Part shown: positions 44,124 to 53,544 of the stretch, piece by piece
Layout of the letters: each line of letters starts with the position of its first letter
Position numbering within the stretch: position 1 is the stretch's first letter
From: Mucilaginibacter agri
GTDB lineage: Bacteria > Bacteroidota > Bacteroidia > Sphingobacteriales > Sphingobacteriaceae
Assembly (NCBI RefSeq): GCF_009928685.1
Contig: NZ_WWEO01000043.1
Coordinates: 124,001-188,000, forward strand
Direction of reading: 5' to 3'
Length of the DNA stretch: 64,000 nt
The notes under the pieces: model-generated
The model's input: only the letters and a program-made list of their open reading frames with translations
Database searches by the model: none
Told to the model about the DNA's origin: nothing
Translations under genes and position numbers: made by a program

Positions 44124-45593
44124 ATGACGGTTCTTATATTACTTTTTCTACCACTTGTTGCAGCACTTGCCGTGTTGCTGTTTAAAAACGAAACAGCAAA
44201 GCATGCGGCGCTTTTGTTTTCTGTTATTGAGCTTGGGCTTGCTGTTTTCTTTATTACCAAATTTGTACCCAATGCAAGCACCCAATTTGCTGTAGACTAT
44301 CCGTGGATACCTAAACTGGGTATTTATTTCACGGCGGGTATAGATGGTATTAGCATGGTTATGGTATTATTAAATACCTTACTGGTACCAATTATCATTT
44401 TAGCATCTTATAACCATAACCATAAAAATGCCAACGCATTTTATGCGCTTATTTTGTTTATGCAAAGCGCCATGCTGGTTGTATTTACAGCGTTAGACGG
44501 TTTCTTGTTCTACGTAAGCTGGGAAGCAGCCCTGTTGCCAATTTATTTTATCTGTGCGCTTTGGGGCGGCGAGAACCGCATCAAAATTACCATCAAGTTT
44601 TTCATTTATACTTTCGCGGGCTCGTTGTTTATGTTGTTAGGCATTATCTACCTGCACCTACAAACGCCTGCACGTACTTATGATATTCAAGACTTTTATG
44701 GCCTTACCCTTTCTTTAAAACAACAGAGCTGGGTGTTTTGGGCGTTTTTCTTAGCGTTTGCTATCAAGATGCCGGTATTTCCTTTCCATACCTGGCAGCC
44801 GGATACATATACCGAAGCGCCTACAGCAGGTACCATGTTATTATCGGGTATTATGCTGAAGATGGGTGTGTATGGCGCTATCCGCTGGATGATCCCTGTT
44901 GTGCCCCTTGGTTTCGACCACTGGCAATACGTGGTGATCACTTTAGCTGTTATAGGCATCGTGTATGCTTCACTAATTGCCTTTAACCAAAAAGACGGTA
45001 AACGTTTAATCGCATATTCGTCAATCGCTCACGTAGGCTTAATTGCCGCAGGTGTTTTTGCCTGGACAATGAGCGGCGTACAAGGTGCTATGATCCAGAT
45101 GCTGAACCACGGTATCAACGTAGTGGGTATGTTCTTCATTATGGATATCATCAGCCGCAGGTTAAAAACGCGCGACCTGAACGAGATGGGCGGCATAGCG
45201 AAGGTTGCTCCGCAATTTGCCATCGCGTTCCTGATCATTGTATTAGGTACGGTAGCATTACCTTTAACTAATGGTTTCATCGGTGAGTTTTTACTGTTGA
45301 ACAGTATGTATGAGTATAACATCTGGCTGGCTGCGTCTGCTGGTTTAACCATCATATTGGGTGCGGTTTATATGCTCCGTATGTACAAGAAGGTGATGCA
45401 AGGTGAAACCAATGCACTTACCCTACTTTTTACCGACATTACCGGTACCGAGAAATTGGTGTTGGGTATTATATGTGTTTTGATTGTTTTCCTTGGTGTA
45501 TTCCCGAATATTGTGATGCACCTTTCTGATGCTTCGGTTAAAGAACTGGTACAATCTGTTAATGATAAAATTTTACGGGCAGGCAAATATTAA
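44124..45593 (+). CDS. nuoM: NADH-quinone oxidoreductase subunit M
   Basis: A 489-residue antiporter-like subunit. SWEAALLPIYFICALWGG and FHTWQPDTYTEAPTAGTMLLSG carry the conserved residues of the proton channel. It starts 22 bases after nuoL. Confidence 0.97.
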   Translation: MTVLILLFLPLVAALAVLLFKNETAKHAALLFSVIELGLAVFFITKFVPNASTQFAVDYPWIPKLGIYFTAGIDGISMVMVLLNTLLVPIIILASYNHNHKNANAFYALILFMQSAMLVVFTALDGFLFYVSWEAALLPIYFICALWGGENRIKITIKFFIYTFAGSLFMLLGIIYLHLQTPARTYDIQDFYGLTLSLKQQSWVFWAFFLAFAIKMPVFPFHTWQPDTYTEAPTAGTMLLSGIMLKMGVYGAIRWMIPVVPLGFDHWQYVVITLAVIGIVYASLIAFNQKDGKRLIAYSSIAHVGLIAAGVFAWTMSGVQGAMIQMLNHGINVVGMFFIMDIISRRLKTRDLNEMGGIAKVAPQFAIAFLIIVLGTVALPLTNGFIGEFLLLNSMYEYNIWLAASAGLTIILGAVYMLRMYKKVMQGETNALTLLFTDITGTEKLVLGIICVLIVFLGVFPNIVMHLSDASVKELVQSVNDKILRAGKY

Positions 45594-45636
45594 TAGCCAA
45601 AGCCACGACATAATTATTTAGCGAAGAGTTTAAAAA

Positions 45637-47019
45637 ATGAATACCTTAATACTGATATCTGTCTTACCTATAGTACTGTTGTATTTGGGCTTATACAAAG
45701 CTAAAAATGCTTTACTACCGGTTACTGTTATTGGTTTATTAGTAGCTGCCGGCTTGGCCGTGGCTCAATGGAACAGCAATGCACAGCCTATTTATCATGA
45801 CATGATGTTGTTCGATCGTTATGCGATCGCCTTCTCTGTGATAACTATTGTTTCTACTATATTGATCGTGTTATTGTCGAAAGGCTTTTTCGAAAGAATC
45901 AGCGAGCACGTAGCCGAGTACTATGCTATTATGTTATTTGCATTGGCGGGTATTGTGGTTATGGTATCATACTACAACCTAGTAATGCTGTTTATCGGTA
46001 TCGAGATCATGTCGGTAAGCTTGTACATATTGGCAGGTATCAGAAAGCGTGATGTGGCATCGAACGAAGCTTCATTAAAATACTTCCTGATGGGAGCTTT
46101 CTCGACGGGCTTCTTATTGTTTGGTATCGCATTATTATACGGAGCTTCAGGTTCATTCAACCTGGCAGTTATCCGCGACTATACTTTAACTCACCCGCGT
46201 AACATCGATCCGCTGTTTTACGTTGGTATCCTGATGATTATTGTAGGCCTTTGCTTTAAGCTTGGTGCTGCACCTTTCCACTTCTGGACCCCAGACGTGT
46301 ACGAAGGTTCGCCATCGTTGATTACTGCATTTATGTCTACCGTAGTTAAAACTGCTGGTATTGCCGCGTTCCTGAGACTATTCTCTGCTTGTTTTGCGAG
46401 TATTGCCGATTTCTGGATGCCGGTATTATTGGTAATCACAGTTGTTACTTTATTCATCGGTAACATCACCGCGTTGTATCAGCATAGCTTTAAACGTATG
46501 CTGGCTTACTCGAGCATCTCGCATGCAGGTTACCTGTTATTCGCTATCGTAGCTTTGGGTACTGCTTCTGCTAACTCGGTGTTTATGTATGCTACAGCAT
46601 ATTCAATTGCATCTATCATCGCCTTTGGCGTATTAATATTAGTTCAGCAGCAATCCGGCAGCGATGATTTCGATAGCTTTAACGGTTTGGGTAAAAGCAA
46701 TCCATTCCTGGCCTTTGTGTTAACTATCGCTATGCTTTCATTAGCTGGTATTCCGTTAACTGCTGGTTTTATAGGTAAGTTCTTTATGTTCTCGGGCGCA
46801 ATATCGCGCTACCATATCTGGTTGGTTGTTATAGCTGTTATTAACGCTATTATCAGCATTTACTATTACTTTAAGGTTATCATAGCCATGTACTTCCGTA
46901 ACACCGCGGAGCGTGTTGCTTTGGCTGTACCAGGCTACTTCGGTTTTGTGTTAGGCTTATCGGCATTTGTAACCATTCTTATAGGTATTTATCCGGGTAT
47001 TATTTCCAACTTCATTTAA
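45637..47019 (+). CDS. nuoN: NADH-quinone oxidoreductase subunit N
   Basis: A 460-residue antiporter-like subunit with about 14 helices. FIGIEIMSVSLYILAGIRK holds the essential Glu, and FHFWTPDVYEGSPSLITAFMS is the N-subunit signature. It closes the nuo operon; I see no strong terminator in the 53-base gap that follows. Confidence 0.97.
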   Translation: MNTLILISVLPIVLLYLGLYKAKNALLPVTVIGLLVAAGLAVAQWNSNAQPIYHDMMLFDRYAIAFSVITIVSTILIVLLSKGFFERISEHVAEYYAIMLFALAGIVVMVSYYNLVMLFIGIEIMSVSLYILAGIRKRDVASNEASLKYFLMGAFSTGFLLFGIALLYGASGSFNLAVIRDYTLTHPRNIDPLFYVGILMIIVGLCFKLGAAPFHFWTPDVYEGSPSLITAFMSTVVKTAGIAAFLRLFSACFASIADFWMPVLLVITVVTLFIGNITALYQHSFKRMLAYSSISHAGYLLFAIVALGTASANSVFMYATAYSIASIIAFGVLILVQQQSGSDDFDSFNGLGKSNPFLAFVLTIAMLSLAGIPLTAGFIGKFFMFSGAISRYHIWLVVIAVINAIISIYYYFKVIIAMYFRNTAERVALAVPGYFGFVLGLSAFVTILIGIYPGIISNFI

Positions 47020-47072
47020 TCTGGGCTATACTTCATTTTAATATAATATTTGTAGTTTTACGAATATTGTGA

Positions 47073-47708
47073 ATGGAAAGCTTTTGGGATCACCTGCATA
47101 ATATTACCGATGCTAAATCTATTATAAGCCAGGGGGGCTTTTACCTCTTGCTTGTTGTTGTATTTGCTGAGACAGGATTGTTTTTCGGTTTCTTTTTACC
47201 GGGGGATTATCTGCTATTTATGGCAGGGCTGCTATGCGCCACAGGAGCTTTCGACGTGCCTGTGTTCACATTGGTATCGTCGTTAATTATAGCAGGCATA
47301 TTAGGTAATTACATGGGCTACTGGTTTGGTTATCGAACAGGCCCGCTTGTTTTTAATAAAGATGATTCGATCTTTTTTAAAAAGCGGTATATTGTAATGG
47401 CCGAAAAATTCTATGAAAAATACGGAGGAATGGCACTTATATTGGGAAGGTTTTTTCCAATAATCAGAACTTTTGCTCCTATCTTTGCAGGTGTTGTGAA
47501 GGTTAAGTTCCGAAAATTTAGCTTATACAACATTATAGGCAGTATAGCGTGGGTTTGTACCTTAACATTGTCAGGATATTTTTTAGGTAAAAAATATCCC
47601 CAATTAAAAGATTATCTTCAGTATATTATACTGGCATTAATAATAATTACAACAATTCCGCTAGTTATTGCTTTTTTCAAAAAAACACTATCTAAAAACG
47701 AAACATAA
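47073..47708 (+). CDS. DedA family (VTT domain) membrane protein
   Basis: A 211-residue inner-membrane protein. [13 protein letters not shown] and [18 protein letters not shown] are the DedA re-entrant motifs, with the conserved Glu and Arg residues. DedA proteins move undecaprenyl phosphate or other lipids between leaflets. In this position it could recycle the carrier used for the glycans of this window, but that is inference. Confidence 0.9.
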   Translation: MESFWDHLHNITDAKSIISQGGFYLLLVVVFAETGLFFGFFLPGDYLLFMAGLLCATGAFDVPVFTLVSSLIIAGILGNYMGYWFGYRTGPLVFNKDDSIFFKKRYIVMAEKFYEKYGGMALILGRFFPIIRTFAPIFAGVVKVKFRKFSLYNIIGSIAWVCTLTLSGYFLGKKYPQLKDYLQYIILALIIITTIPLVIAFFKKTLSKNET

Positions 47709-47733
47709 GTTAAATCATCACTTTACATCAATA

Positions 47734-48282
47734 ATGAGTACACAACATCCCTGGCACCAGGTTTCTACAGGCGAAAATGTTCCTGAAGTAGTTAATGCAA
47801 TCATCGAGATCCCTAAAGGATCCAAAGCTAAATATGAGATAGATAAAGAATCAGGCTTGTTGAAACTTGATCGTGTTTTATTCTCTTCTGTAATGTATCC
47901 TGCTAACTACGGTTTTATCCCGCAAACTTATTGCGATGATAAAGATCCGTTGGATATATTGGTTTTATGTTCTGTTGACGTGTTCCCAATGTCTATTATC
48001 GAGGCTAAGGTTATCGGTGTAATGCACATGGTGGATAATGGCGAGCAGGATGATAAAATTATCGCCGTTGCTAAAAACGACATGTCTGTTAATTACATCA
48101 ACGACTTGAATGAGCTGCCTCCGCACGCTATGAAAGAGATAGTTCGTTTCTTCCAGGATTATAAGAAACTGGAGGGCAAAAACGTTACCATTGAGCATCT
48201 GCTAGGCCGACGTTACGCCCATAAAGTAATTGCTGAAAGTTTGGAGCTTTATACTTCTACTTTCCCCGAGTACCAACAATAA
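47734..48282 (+). CDS. ppa: Inorganic pyrophosphatase (family I)
   Basis: I chose ATG 47734 (182 residues); the earlier in-frame start at 47668 lies in the DedA gene. NIIEIPKG-like [34 protein letters not shown] and the D-x-D-P-x-D metal motif are complete. It hydrolyses pyrophosphate from biosynthesis in the cytoplasm. A 25-base gap separates it from the DedA gene. Confidence 0.95.
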   Translation: MSTQHPWHQVSTGENVPEVVNAIIEIPKGSKAKYEIDKESGLLKLDRVLFSSVMYPANYGFIPQTYCDDKDPLDILVLCSVDVFPMSIIEAKVIGVMHMVDNGEQDDKIIAVAKNDMSVNYINDLNELPPHAMKEIVRFFQDYKKLEGKNVTIEHLLGRRYAHKVIAESLELYTSTFPEYQQ

Positions 48283-48288
48283 TACTGA

Positions 48289-49632
48289 ATGGACCCTGCC
48301 AATATAGACATAAACGGTTTTCATATATTTTTAACCATATTTCTGGTTCTCCTCAACGGTTTCTTTGTAGCCGCAGAGTTCGCAATAGTGCGGGTTAGAG
48401 GGTCGCAGATAGAAATACAAGCCAAAGCAGGTAGCCAGATGGCTAAAGTTGCCCGCGGCATAATGCATAATCTGGATGGATACCTGGCTGCTACGCAGCT
48501 GGGTATCACCATTGCCTCTCTGGGCTTAGGTTGGGCCGGCGAATCTGTCGTGACCAATATAATGCTCAATCTCTTCAAGTTTTTCGGCTTAGAAATTACC
48601 TCGTCATTTATTATCAGCACAAGTCACGTTGTCGCGTTTATTGCTATTACGTTTCTGCATATCGTATTTGGTGAGCTGGCTCCAAAAACACTGGCTATAC
48701 AACGTTCGGTACGTACTGCCATGGCGGTATCTTTACCGCTACGCTTTTTCTACGTAGTGTTCAGGCCAGCTATTTGGGTGTTAAATACCTTTGCCAACTT
48801 CATTCTGAGCATTTTTGGTGTGAAGGCTATACATGGCGAAGATGCACATCACAGTTCCGAAGAACTGCAATATATTTTGGAGCAAGGTAAAGAAAGCGGC
48901 GCAATCGATTCGTCTGAGCACGAACTGATCAAAAACGTTTTTGATTTTAACGAGCGCGTTGTAAAAAATATCATGGTTCCGCGTACCAAGATATCCGGTA
49001 TAGATCTGGATACTACTCCTGCCGAATTATTGGAGACCTTAATTACCGAAGGTTATTCGCGTATGCCTGTTTATGATGATACCATAGATAAGATTATTGG
49101 TATTGTGCATGCTAAGGACATTTTACCCCTGCTGGCACGCCAGGAGGAGATTTCTTTAAAGAACATTATCCGCAAGCCATACTTTATTCCCGAAACTAAA
49201 CGTATCAGCGATTTAATGGCCGAGTTGCAACAAAAACGTATTCAGATAGCCATTGTGTTGGACGAGTTTGGCGGTACTGCCGGTATGGTTACCCTGGAGG
49301 ACATTGTTGAAGAACTAGTGGGTGAGATACAGGACGAATACGACGAGGAAAAGCCTATCGTAGAAAAGGTAAACGATCGCGAATTTATAGTGAACGCCTT
49401 GGCTCCCATATATGACGTAAACGAACAGTTACCGCACGATTTGCCGGAGGATGGCGATTTCGATACGGTATCGGGCTGGTTAGGCCATATTTTTGGTAAG
49501 ATCCCAGATGTTGGCGAGCAGAAAGAAGCTAACGGTTATAATATTACGGTACTGAGAAAATCAGACCAGAACATCGAATCGGTTAAGCTGGAATTGTTGC
49601 TTAACGAGGAAGATACTGTGGATTTGCACTAA
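48289..49632 (+). CDS. CNNM/HlyC-CorC family membrane protein (DUF21-CBS-CorC)
   Basis: A 447-residue protein. Residues 1-200 form the DUF21/CNNM membrane domain with three to four helices (NGFFVAAEFAIVRVR). A CBS pair follows (VPRTKISGID to TAGMVTLEDIVEELVGE), then the CorC/HlyC transporter-associated domain to the end. Members move Mg2+ or Co2+ or sense it; the haemolysin name is historical. It starts 6 bases after ppa. Confidence 0.92.
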   Translation: MDPANIDINGFHIFLTIFLVLLNGFFVAAEFAIVRVRGSQIEIQAKAGSQMAKVARGIMHNLDGYLAATQLGITIASLGLGWAGESVVTNIMLNLFKFFGLEITSSFIISTSHVVAFIAITFLHIVFGELAPKTLAIQRSVRTAMAVSLPLRFFYVVFRPAIWVLNTFANFILSIFGVKAIHGEDAHHSSEELQYILEQGKESGAIDSSEHELIKNVFDFNERVVKNIMVPRTKISGIDLDTTPAELLETLITEGYSRMPVYDDTIDKIIGIVHAKDILPLLARQEEISLKNIIRKPYFIPETKRISDLMAELQQKRIQIAIVLDEFGGTAGMVTLEDIVEELVGEIQDEYDEEKPIVEKVNDREFIVNALAPIYDVNEQLPHDLPEDGDFDTVSGWLGHIFGKIPDVGEQKEANGYNITVLRKSDQNIESVKLELLLNEEDTVDLH

Positions 49633-49644
49633 ACTTGATGCACT

Positions 49645-50352
49645 ATGCACCTGTTTTACACACCCGATCTGGTAGCTGGGCAATCGCACTACCAGCTAAA
49701 TGAAGAAGAAAGTAAGCATTGCATCCGTGTGCTCCGTTTGGAGAAAGACGCACAGGTGCAACTGATAGACGGTAGGGGCGGATTATATACAGCTACTATT
49801 GTAGATCCGCATCCTAAACGTACTTTGCTGGGTATTACAACATCTTCACAGGAATACCAAAAGCGAAATCATTATCTGCACATAGCGGTTGCTCCTACTA
49901 AAAATATCGAACGTATAGAGTGGTTTCTGGAGAAAGCTACGGAAATTGGTATTGATGAGATTTCGTTAATCATCTGCCAACGATCGGAACGAAAGGAAGC
50001 CAAGGTAGATCGTTTGAATAAAATTATTACGGCAGCCGTTAAACAATCGTTAAAGGCTTATCACCCAATATTGAACGAAGCTATAGCGTTACCCAAATTG
50101 CTGAGCAAGCCCTTCACCGGGCAAAAGTTTATAGCCCATTGCGAGCCGGGTGATAAGATCGACCTGAAATCGGCCATAGAGCCAAACGGAAATTACCTGG
50201 TATTGATAGGACCCGAAGGTGATTTTACCCCACATGAAATAGATGAAGCTTTAAAAAGTGATTTTAAACCCATAACTTTAGGAGATAGCAGGTTGCGTAC
50301 CGAAACCGCTGCACTTGAAGCCTGCTTTGAAATTAACTTTTTAAACCGCTAA
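49645..50352 (+). CDS. rsmE: 16S rRNA (uracil1498-N3)-methyltransferase
   Basis: A 235-residue SPOUT methyltransferase. The PUA-like N-terminal part includes HCIRVLRLEKDAQVQLIDG. The knotted SAM site has LVLIGPEGDFTPHEID and LGDSRLRTETAALEA. It methylates U1498 of 16S rRNA. The stop overlaps the next start as TAATG. Confidence 0.95.
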   Translation: MHLFYTPDLVAGQSHYQLNEEESKHCIRVLRLEKDAQVQLIDGRGGLYTATIVDPHPKRTLLGITTSSQEYQKRNHYLHIAVAPTKNIERIEWFLEKATEIGIDEISLIICQRSERKEAKVDRLNKIITAAVKQSLKAYHPILNEAIALPKLLSKPFTGQKFIAHCEPGDKIDLKSAIEPNGNYLVLIGPEGDFTPHEIDEALKSDFKPITLGDSRLRTETAALEACFEINFLNR

Positions 50353-51011
50353 TGAAAATAAGGTTAAGCATTATTGTAATAGGACTGGGTCTATTGGTGT
50401 GTAGTTTTACGAAACCTGCCTATCGACTGGCCCGCTTAAAGTATAATGGCGGTGGTGACTGGTATGGCGATCGGACTGCACTAACTAACCTTATTAAATT
50501 TTGCAACAGTAATCTGCACACCAATTTCGAGGCCGAAGAAGAGACGGTAGAGGTTGGTAGTGCCCAGCTTTTTAATTATCCATTTGTTTTTATGACAGGC
50601 CATGGCAACGTGGTATTCTCCGATCAGGAAGTGCGTAACCTCCGCAAATATTTAACTGGTGGAGGCTTTCTGCATATTTGCGATAACTACGGGTTGGATC
50701 AGTTTATTCGTCCGCAGATGAAAAAGGTTTTTCCTGAGCTTGATTTTTTGGAGTTGCCGTTGAATCATCCCATCTATCACCAGAAATATGATTTCCCTAA
50801 CGGATTGCCTAAAGTTCATGAGCACGATAATAAACGGGCGCAAGGTTTCGGGTTAATCTACAAAGGCCGAGTAGTTTGTTTTTACGACTATCAGTGCGAT
50901 TTAGGCAACGGCTGGGAGGATTATGGAACCTACGCCGGCGATGCGCAGGAAACCCGCCAAAAAGCCCTTAAAATGGGTGCTAACTTAGTTCAGTATGCGC
51001 TAATACAATAA
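50352..51011 (+). CDS. DUF4159 protein, exported
   Basis: A 219-residue protein with a short hydrophobic start (signal peptide or anchor). FMTGHGNVVFSDQEVRNLRKYL and GGFLHICDNYGLDQFI match DUF4159, which resembles a glutamine-amidotransferase-like or Rossmann-like domain in Bacteroidota. No catalytic residue is known. It is tightly linked to rsmE and to the next gene (6-base gap). Confidence 0.8.
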   Translation: MKIRLSIIVIGLGLLVCSFTKPAYRLARLKYNGGGDWYGDRTALTNLIKFCNSNLHTNFEAEEETVEVGSAQLFNYPFVFMTGHGNVVFSDQEVRNLRKYLTGGGFLHICDNYGLDQFIRPQMKKVFPELDFLELPLNHPIYHQKYDFPNGLPKVHEHDNKRAQGFGLIYKGRVVCFYDYQCDLGNGWEDYGTYAGDAQETRQKALKMGANLVQYALIQ

Positions 51012-51017
51012 AGCTAT

Positions 51018-51515
51018 ATGTATCAGATAAAAGTAAACAATAAACAAGACTTTTCTGCCGATCGTAAAAACGGTGCACTGACTATAAACGGACTACCAAT
51101 TGAGGCCGACGTTGCGAAGATTGGCCCTTCGGTATACCATATACTTCATAACAATTTGTCTTACGAAGCAGAGGTTGTGAGCTTTGATCCGGTTGCTAAA
51201 ACAGCGGAGATTAAAGTAAATGGAAATTTATATTCCATTACATCTAAAGATCAATTTGACATTTTGTTAGAGCAGCTGGGTTTAAATCATCTAAATAGTG
51301 GTATAGTTGGCGATCTTAAAGCACCTATGCCTGGTCTGGTTTTAAAGGTATTTGTAAAAGACGGTGATACACTGCAAAAAGGAGATAGCCTCTTTGTACT
51401 GGAGGCAATGAAGATGGAAAACATTATTAAAGCTCCCGCAGATGCAACTGTAAAATCTGTAAAAATTGCGGCGGGAGATAAAGTAGAAAAGGGGCAGGTG
51501 CTGATAACTTTCTAA
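51018..51515 (+). CDS. Biotinyl carrier protein (BCCP-like)
   Basis: A 165-residue protein. Its C-terminal half is a biotinyl domain with EAMKMEN; Lys132 is the biotin site. LKAPMPGLVLKVFVKDGDTLQKGD is the conserved first half. The N-terminal 80 residues are a less conserved domain. This type usually belongs to an acyl-CoA carboxylase (acetyl- or propionyl-CoA), whose other subunits are not in the window. It ends at a strong bidirectional terminator. Confidence 0.9.
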   Translation: MYQIKVNNKQDFSADRKNGALTINGLPIEADVAKIGPSVYHILHNNLSYEAEVVSFDPVAKTAEIKVNGNLYSITSKDQFDILLEQLGLNHLNSGIVGDLKAPMPGLVLKVFVKDGDTLQKGDSLFVLEAMKMENIIKAPADATVKSVKIAAGDKVEKGQVLITF

Positions 51516-51541
51516 TCTGCCTGATGCTATAAAAGGCTATA

Positions 51542-51583
51542 AAAAGCGAAAGGCCGTTCAATACTGAACGGCCTTTCGCTTTT
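51542..51583. terminator. Strong bidirectional terminator between the BCCP gene and gldJ
   Basis: A perfect 19-bp stem (51542-51560 with 51565-51583) with a 4-base loop. AAAAGCG at one end and CGCTTTT at the other give a T run on both strands. Confidence 0.92.
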
Positions 51584-51594
51584 ATGTTGTTAGC

Positions 51595-53322
51595 TTATTT
51601 AGCTTTTGTTTTGTAAGGTTTTGGCTTGCGCTCAACAAAGTGAGGGCGGCTGTCTGGGTGAATTTCAGTTGCACCAACCATAGTCATTGCGCAACGGAAA
51701 CCAACTTCGGCACTAGCGTCATCCTCATTCATAAAACGACGGGTAGCTGGGTTTAACCATAAAGCCCTGTCATTCCACGAACCACCTTTGTACACTTTTG
51801 AGTGGTCGTTAACCAGCGTAGTAACTCCGTATAATACACTGCTGGTAGAGTCTTCAAAACCTCTTGCATCCGGGTTGTATGGTTTACCCGCAGCGGCAGA
51901 TTTAATTTCGCCATTTGCAGCAACTGCAGCAGGAGTAGTAGTGGCGGCTGGCGTGCCAGCAGGCGGCGCTGCTGCAATACCAGCTGGTAAAGCGTTAGCG
52001 TTATTAACTGTTGCAGCTTGTTGTTGCTCAACACTAAGCTCGCTCCATTTTTTCTTTTTGCCTGCTTTTGCAGGATCCTTAATAGGGCGGCCGTATTTGT
52101 CTTTAGCTAATAAGCCTTTTTCGGCATCAGCCATACGTTTGTCTTTAAACTCGTTACCACGGAACGGGTTAAAATCATCTACATCCTCAAAAGACATTTG
52201 ACGATAAGTATCAGCAGTCCACTCATTAACGTTACCAGCCATGTTAAACAAGCCGAAATCGTTTGGTACATATGATCTAACCGGAGCAGTAATATCGGCT
52301 TTATCATTCAGGTAACCACCAACACCCATATTGTCACCATCACCACGTTTAAAGTTAGCTAAGATCAAACCGCGGGTTCTTCTTTTGGCAGAGCGAACGC
52401 CCATGCCATTCCAAGGGTACATTTTACCGTCGGTAATATTTTCGTTTTCAGTGTTACCGATAAGGCCTAAAGCAGCATATTCCCATTCAGCTTCCGATGG
52501 TAAACGGTAAGCTTGTTTTAGGATACCGTCTTCCATGCTCACAGGGCGTGTAGGCTTGCCTTTGCTGCCTTGTGCCGGTTTAGCATTAGGGTTCAAGTCT
52601 GGCATCATCTTTTTACCATCAATGCCTGCTCCTTTATATTGTCCGTTTAAATAAATATCCGTGTTAAATGGCTCTTTGCTGCCACCAGCTGCAGTTGCGC
52701 CACCAGCAGGTGCTTTTTTACCCCCGCCTTTGCCCGAAGCATCTTTCCATGTAGCCAGCTTGCCGCTTTCACGTAAAATATTTTCGTTCATACGGTCGGT
52801 ACGCCAGATGCAGTAGTCTTGAGCCTGATCCCAGGTAACACCTACTACGGGATAATCCTGAAAAGAAGGGTGTCTCAGGTAGTTGTCAACATAAGGCTCG
52901 TTGTAAGATAGCGGGCTGCGCCATACCAAAGTATCGGGCAGTGCATTGTAATATAGTTCTCTATCACCAGGATAGTTGATATTTAACCAATGTAAATACT
53001 CTAACCAATCCACGTTGGCAACTTCGGTATCATCCATGTAGAATGAAGGAACTGTTACACGGCGACGTACGTTATTGTAATCGTAAGTAACATCTTGATC
53101 GGCGCTACCACCCAGTACAAATGTACCACCTTCAATTGGTACTAAACCGGGTCCCGGGGCGGGGTGAGTTTTAGCAAATACCTGGAAACCTCCATTGTAT
53201 TTATCGTTGTAACGCATACCTGTTTTTGCAGATTGAGGATGCTTGCTGCAACTGCTTAGCATTGCACCCATTCCCAATATCACAACTGCGCACCAAGTAA
53301 AATTTCTAGTCATATCGTACAT
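51595..53322 (-). CDS. gldJ: Gliding motility/T9SS lipoprotein GldJ (FGE-sulfatase-like fold)
   Basis: A 575-residue lipoprotein (lipobox MLSSC, Cys25; ATG 53313 is an alternative start). NDKYNGGFQVF, PGLVPIEGGTFVLGG and DVTYDYNNVRRRVTVPSFYMDDTEV are GldJ features. FNMAGNVNEWT and KVYKGGSWNDRA complete the formylglycine-generating-enzyme-like fold. GldJ supports type IX secretion and gliding. Residues about 434-479 are an Ala/Pro/Thr-rich low-complexity insert. The divergent gene is porV. Related GldK/PorK proteins are the main alternative, but the N-terminal pattern favours GldJ. Confidence 0.85.
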   Translation of the reverse strand: MYDMTRNFTWCAVVILGMGAMLSSCSKHPQSAKTGMRYNDKYNGGFQVFAKTHPAPGPGLVPIEGGTFVLGGSADQDVTYDYNNVRRRVTVPSFYMDDTEVANVDWLEYLHWLNINYPGDRELYYNALPDTLVWRSPLSYNEPYVDNYLRHPSFQDYPVVGVTWDQAQDYCIWRTDRMNENILRESGKLATWKDASGKGGGKKAPAGGATAAGGSKEPFNTDIYLNGQYKGAGIDGKKMMPDLNPNAKPAQGSKGKPTRPVSMEDGILKQAYRLPSEAEWEYAALGLIGNTENENITDGKMYPWNGMGVRSAKRRTRGLILANFKRGDGDNMGVGGYLNDKADITAPVRSYVPNDFGLFNMAGNVNEWTADTYRQMSFEDVDDFNPFRGNEFKDKRMADAEKGLLAKDKYGRPIKDPAKAGKKKKWSELSVEQQQAATVNNANALPAGIAAAPPAGTPAATTTPAAVAANGEIKSAAAGKPYNPDARGFEDSTSSVLYGVTTLVNDHSKVYKGGSWNDRALWLNPATRRFMNEDDASAEVGFRCAMTMVGATEIHPDSRPHFVERKPKPYKTKAK

Positions 53323-53369
53323 GTAGTTATCAGAATGTAAATATAATTATTTTTTAAATATCTAATTCG

Positions 53370-53377
53370 CAAATTTA
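53370..53377 (-). promoter_or_regulatory. gldJ promoter -7 box (TAAATTTG on - strand)
   Basis: TAAATTTG on the - strand fits TAnnTTTG and predicts a leader of about 40 bases to ATG 53322. Confidence 0.45.
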
Positions 53378-53544
53378 TTGACAGACGTTCAAAAAAGAAG
53401 TCCAATCATTAAGCTTTTTACGGCAAAATAGAACTTGAGTTACAATTATTTATGTAAAAGTGTTGTAATTAGTTTTGTTGCTTATTGTTTAACTGACAGA
53501 ATAACAATATTATTGTCCTGCTAGCCCCAAAACAGTAGTTAATT

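Noticed and set aside
46218..46469. Antisense frames in the nuo membrane subunits
   Set aside because: Hydrophobic genes often leave long open antisense frames; no independent evidence supports them.
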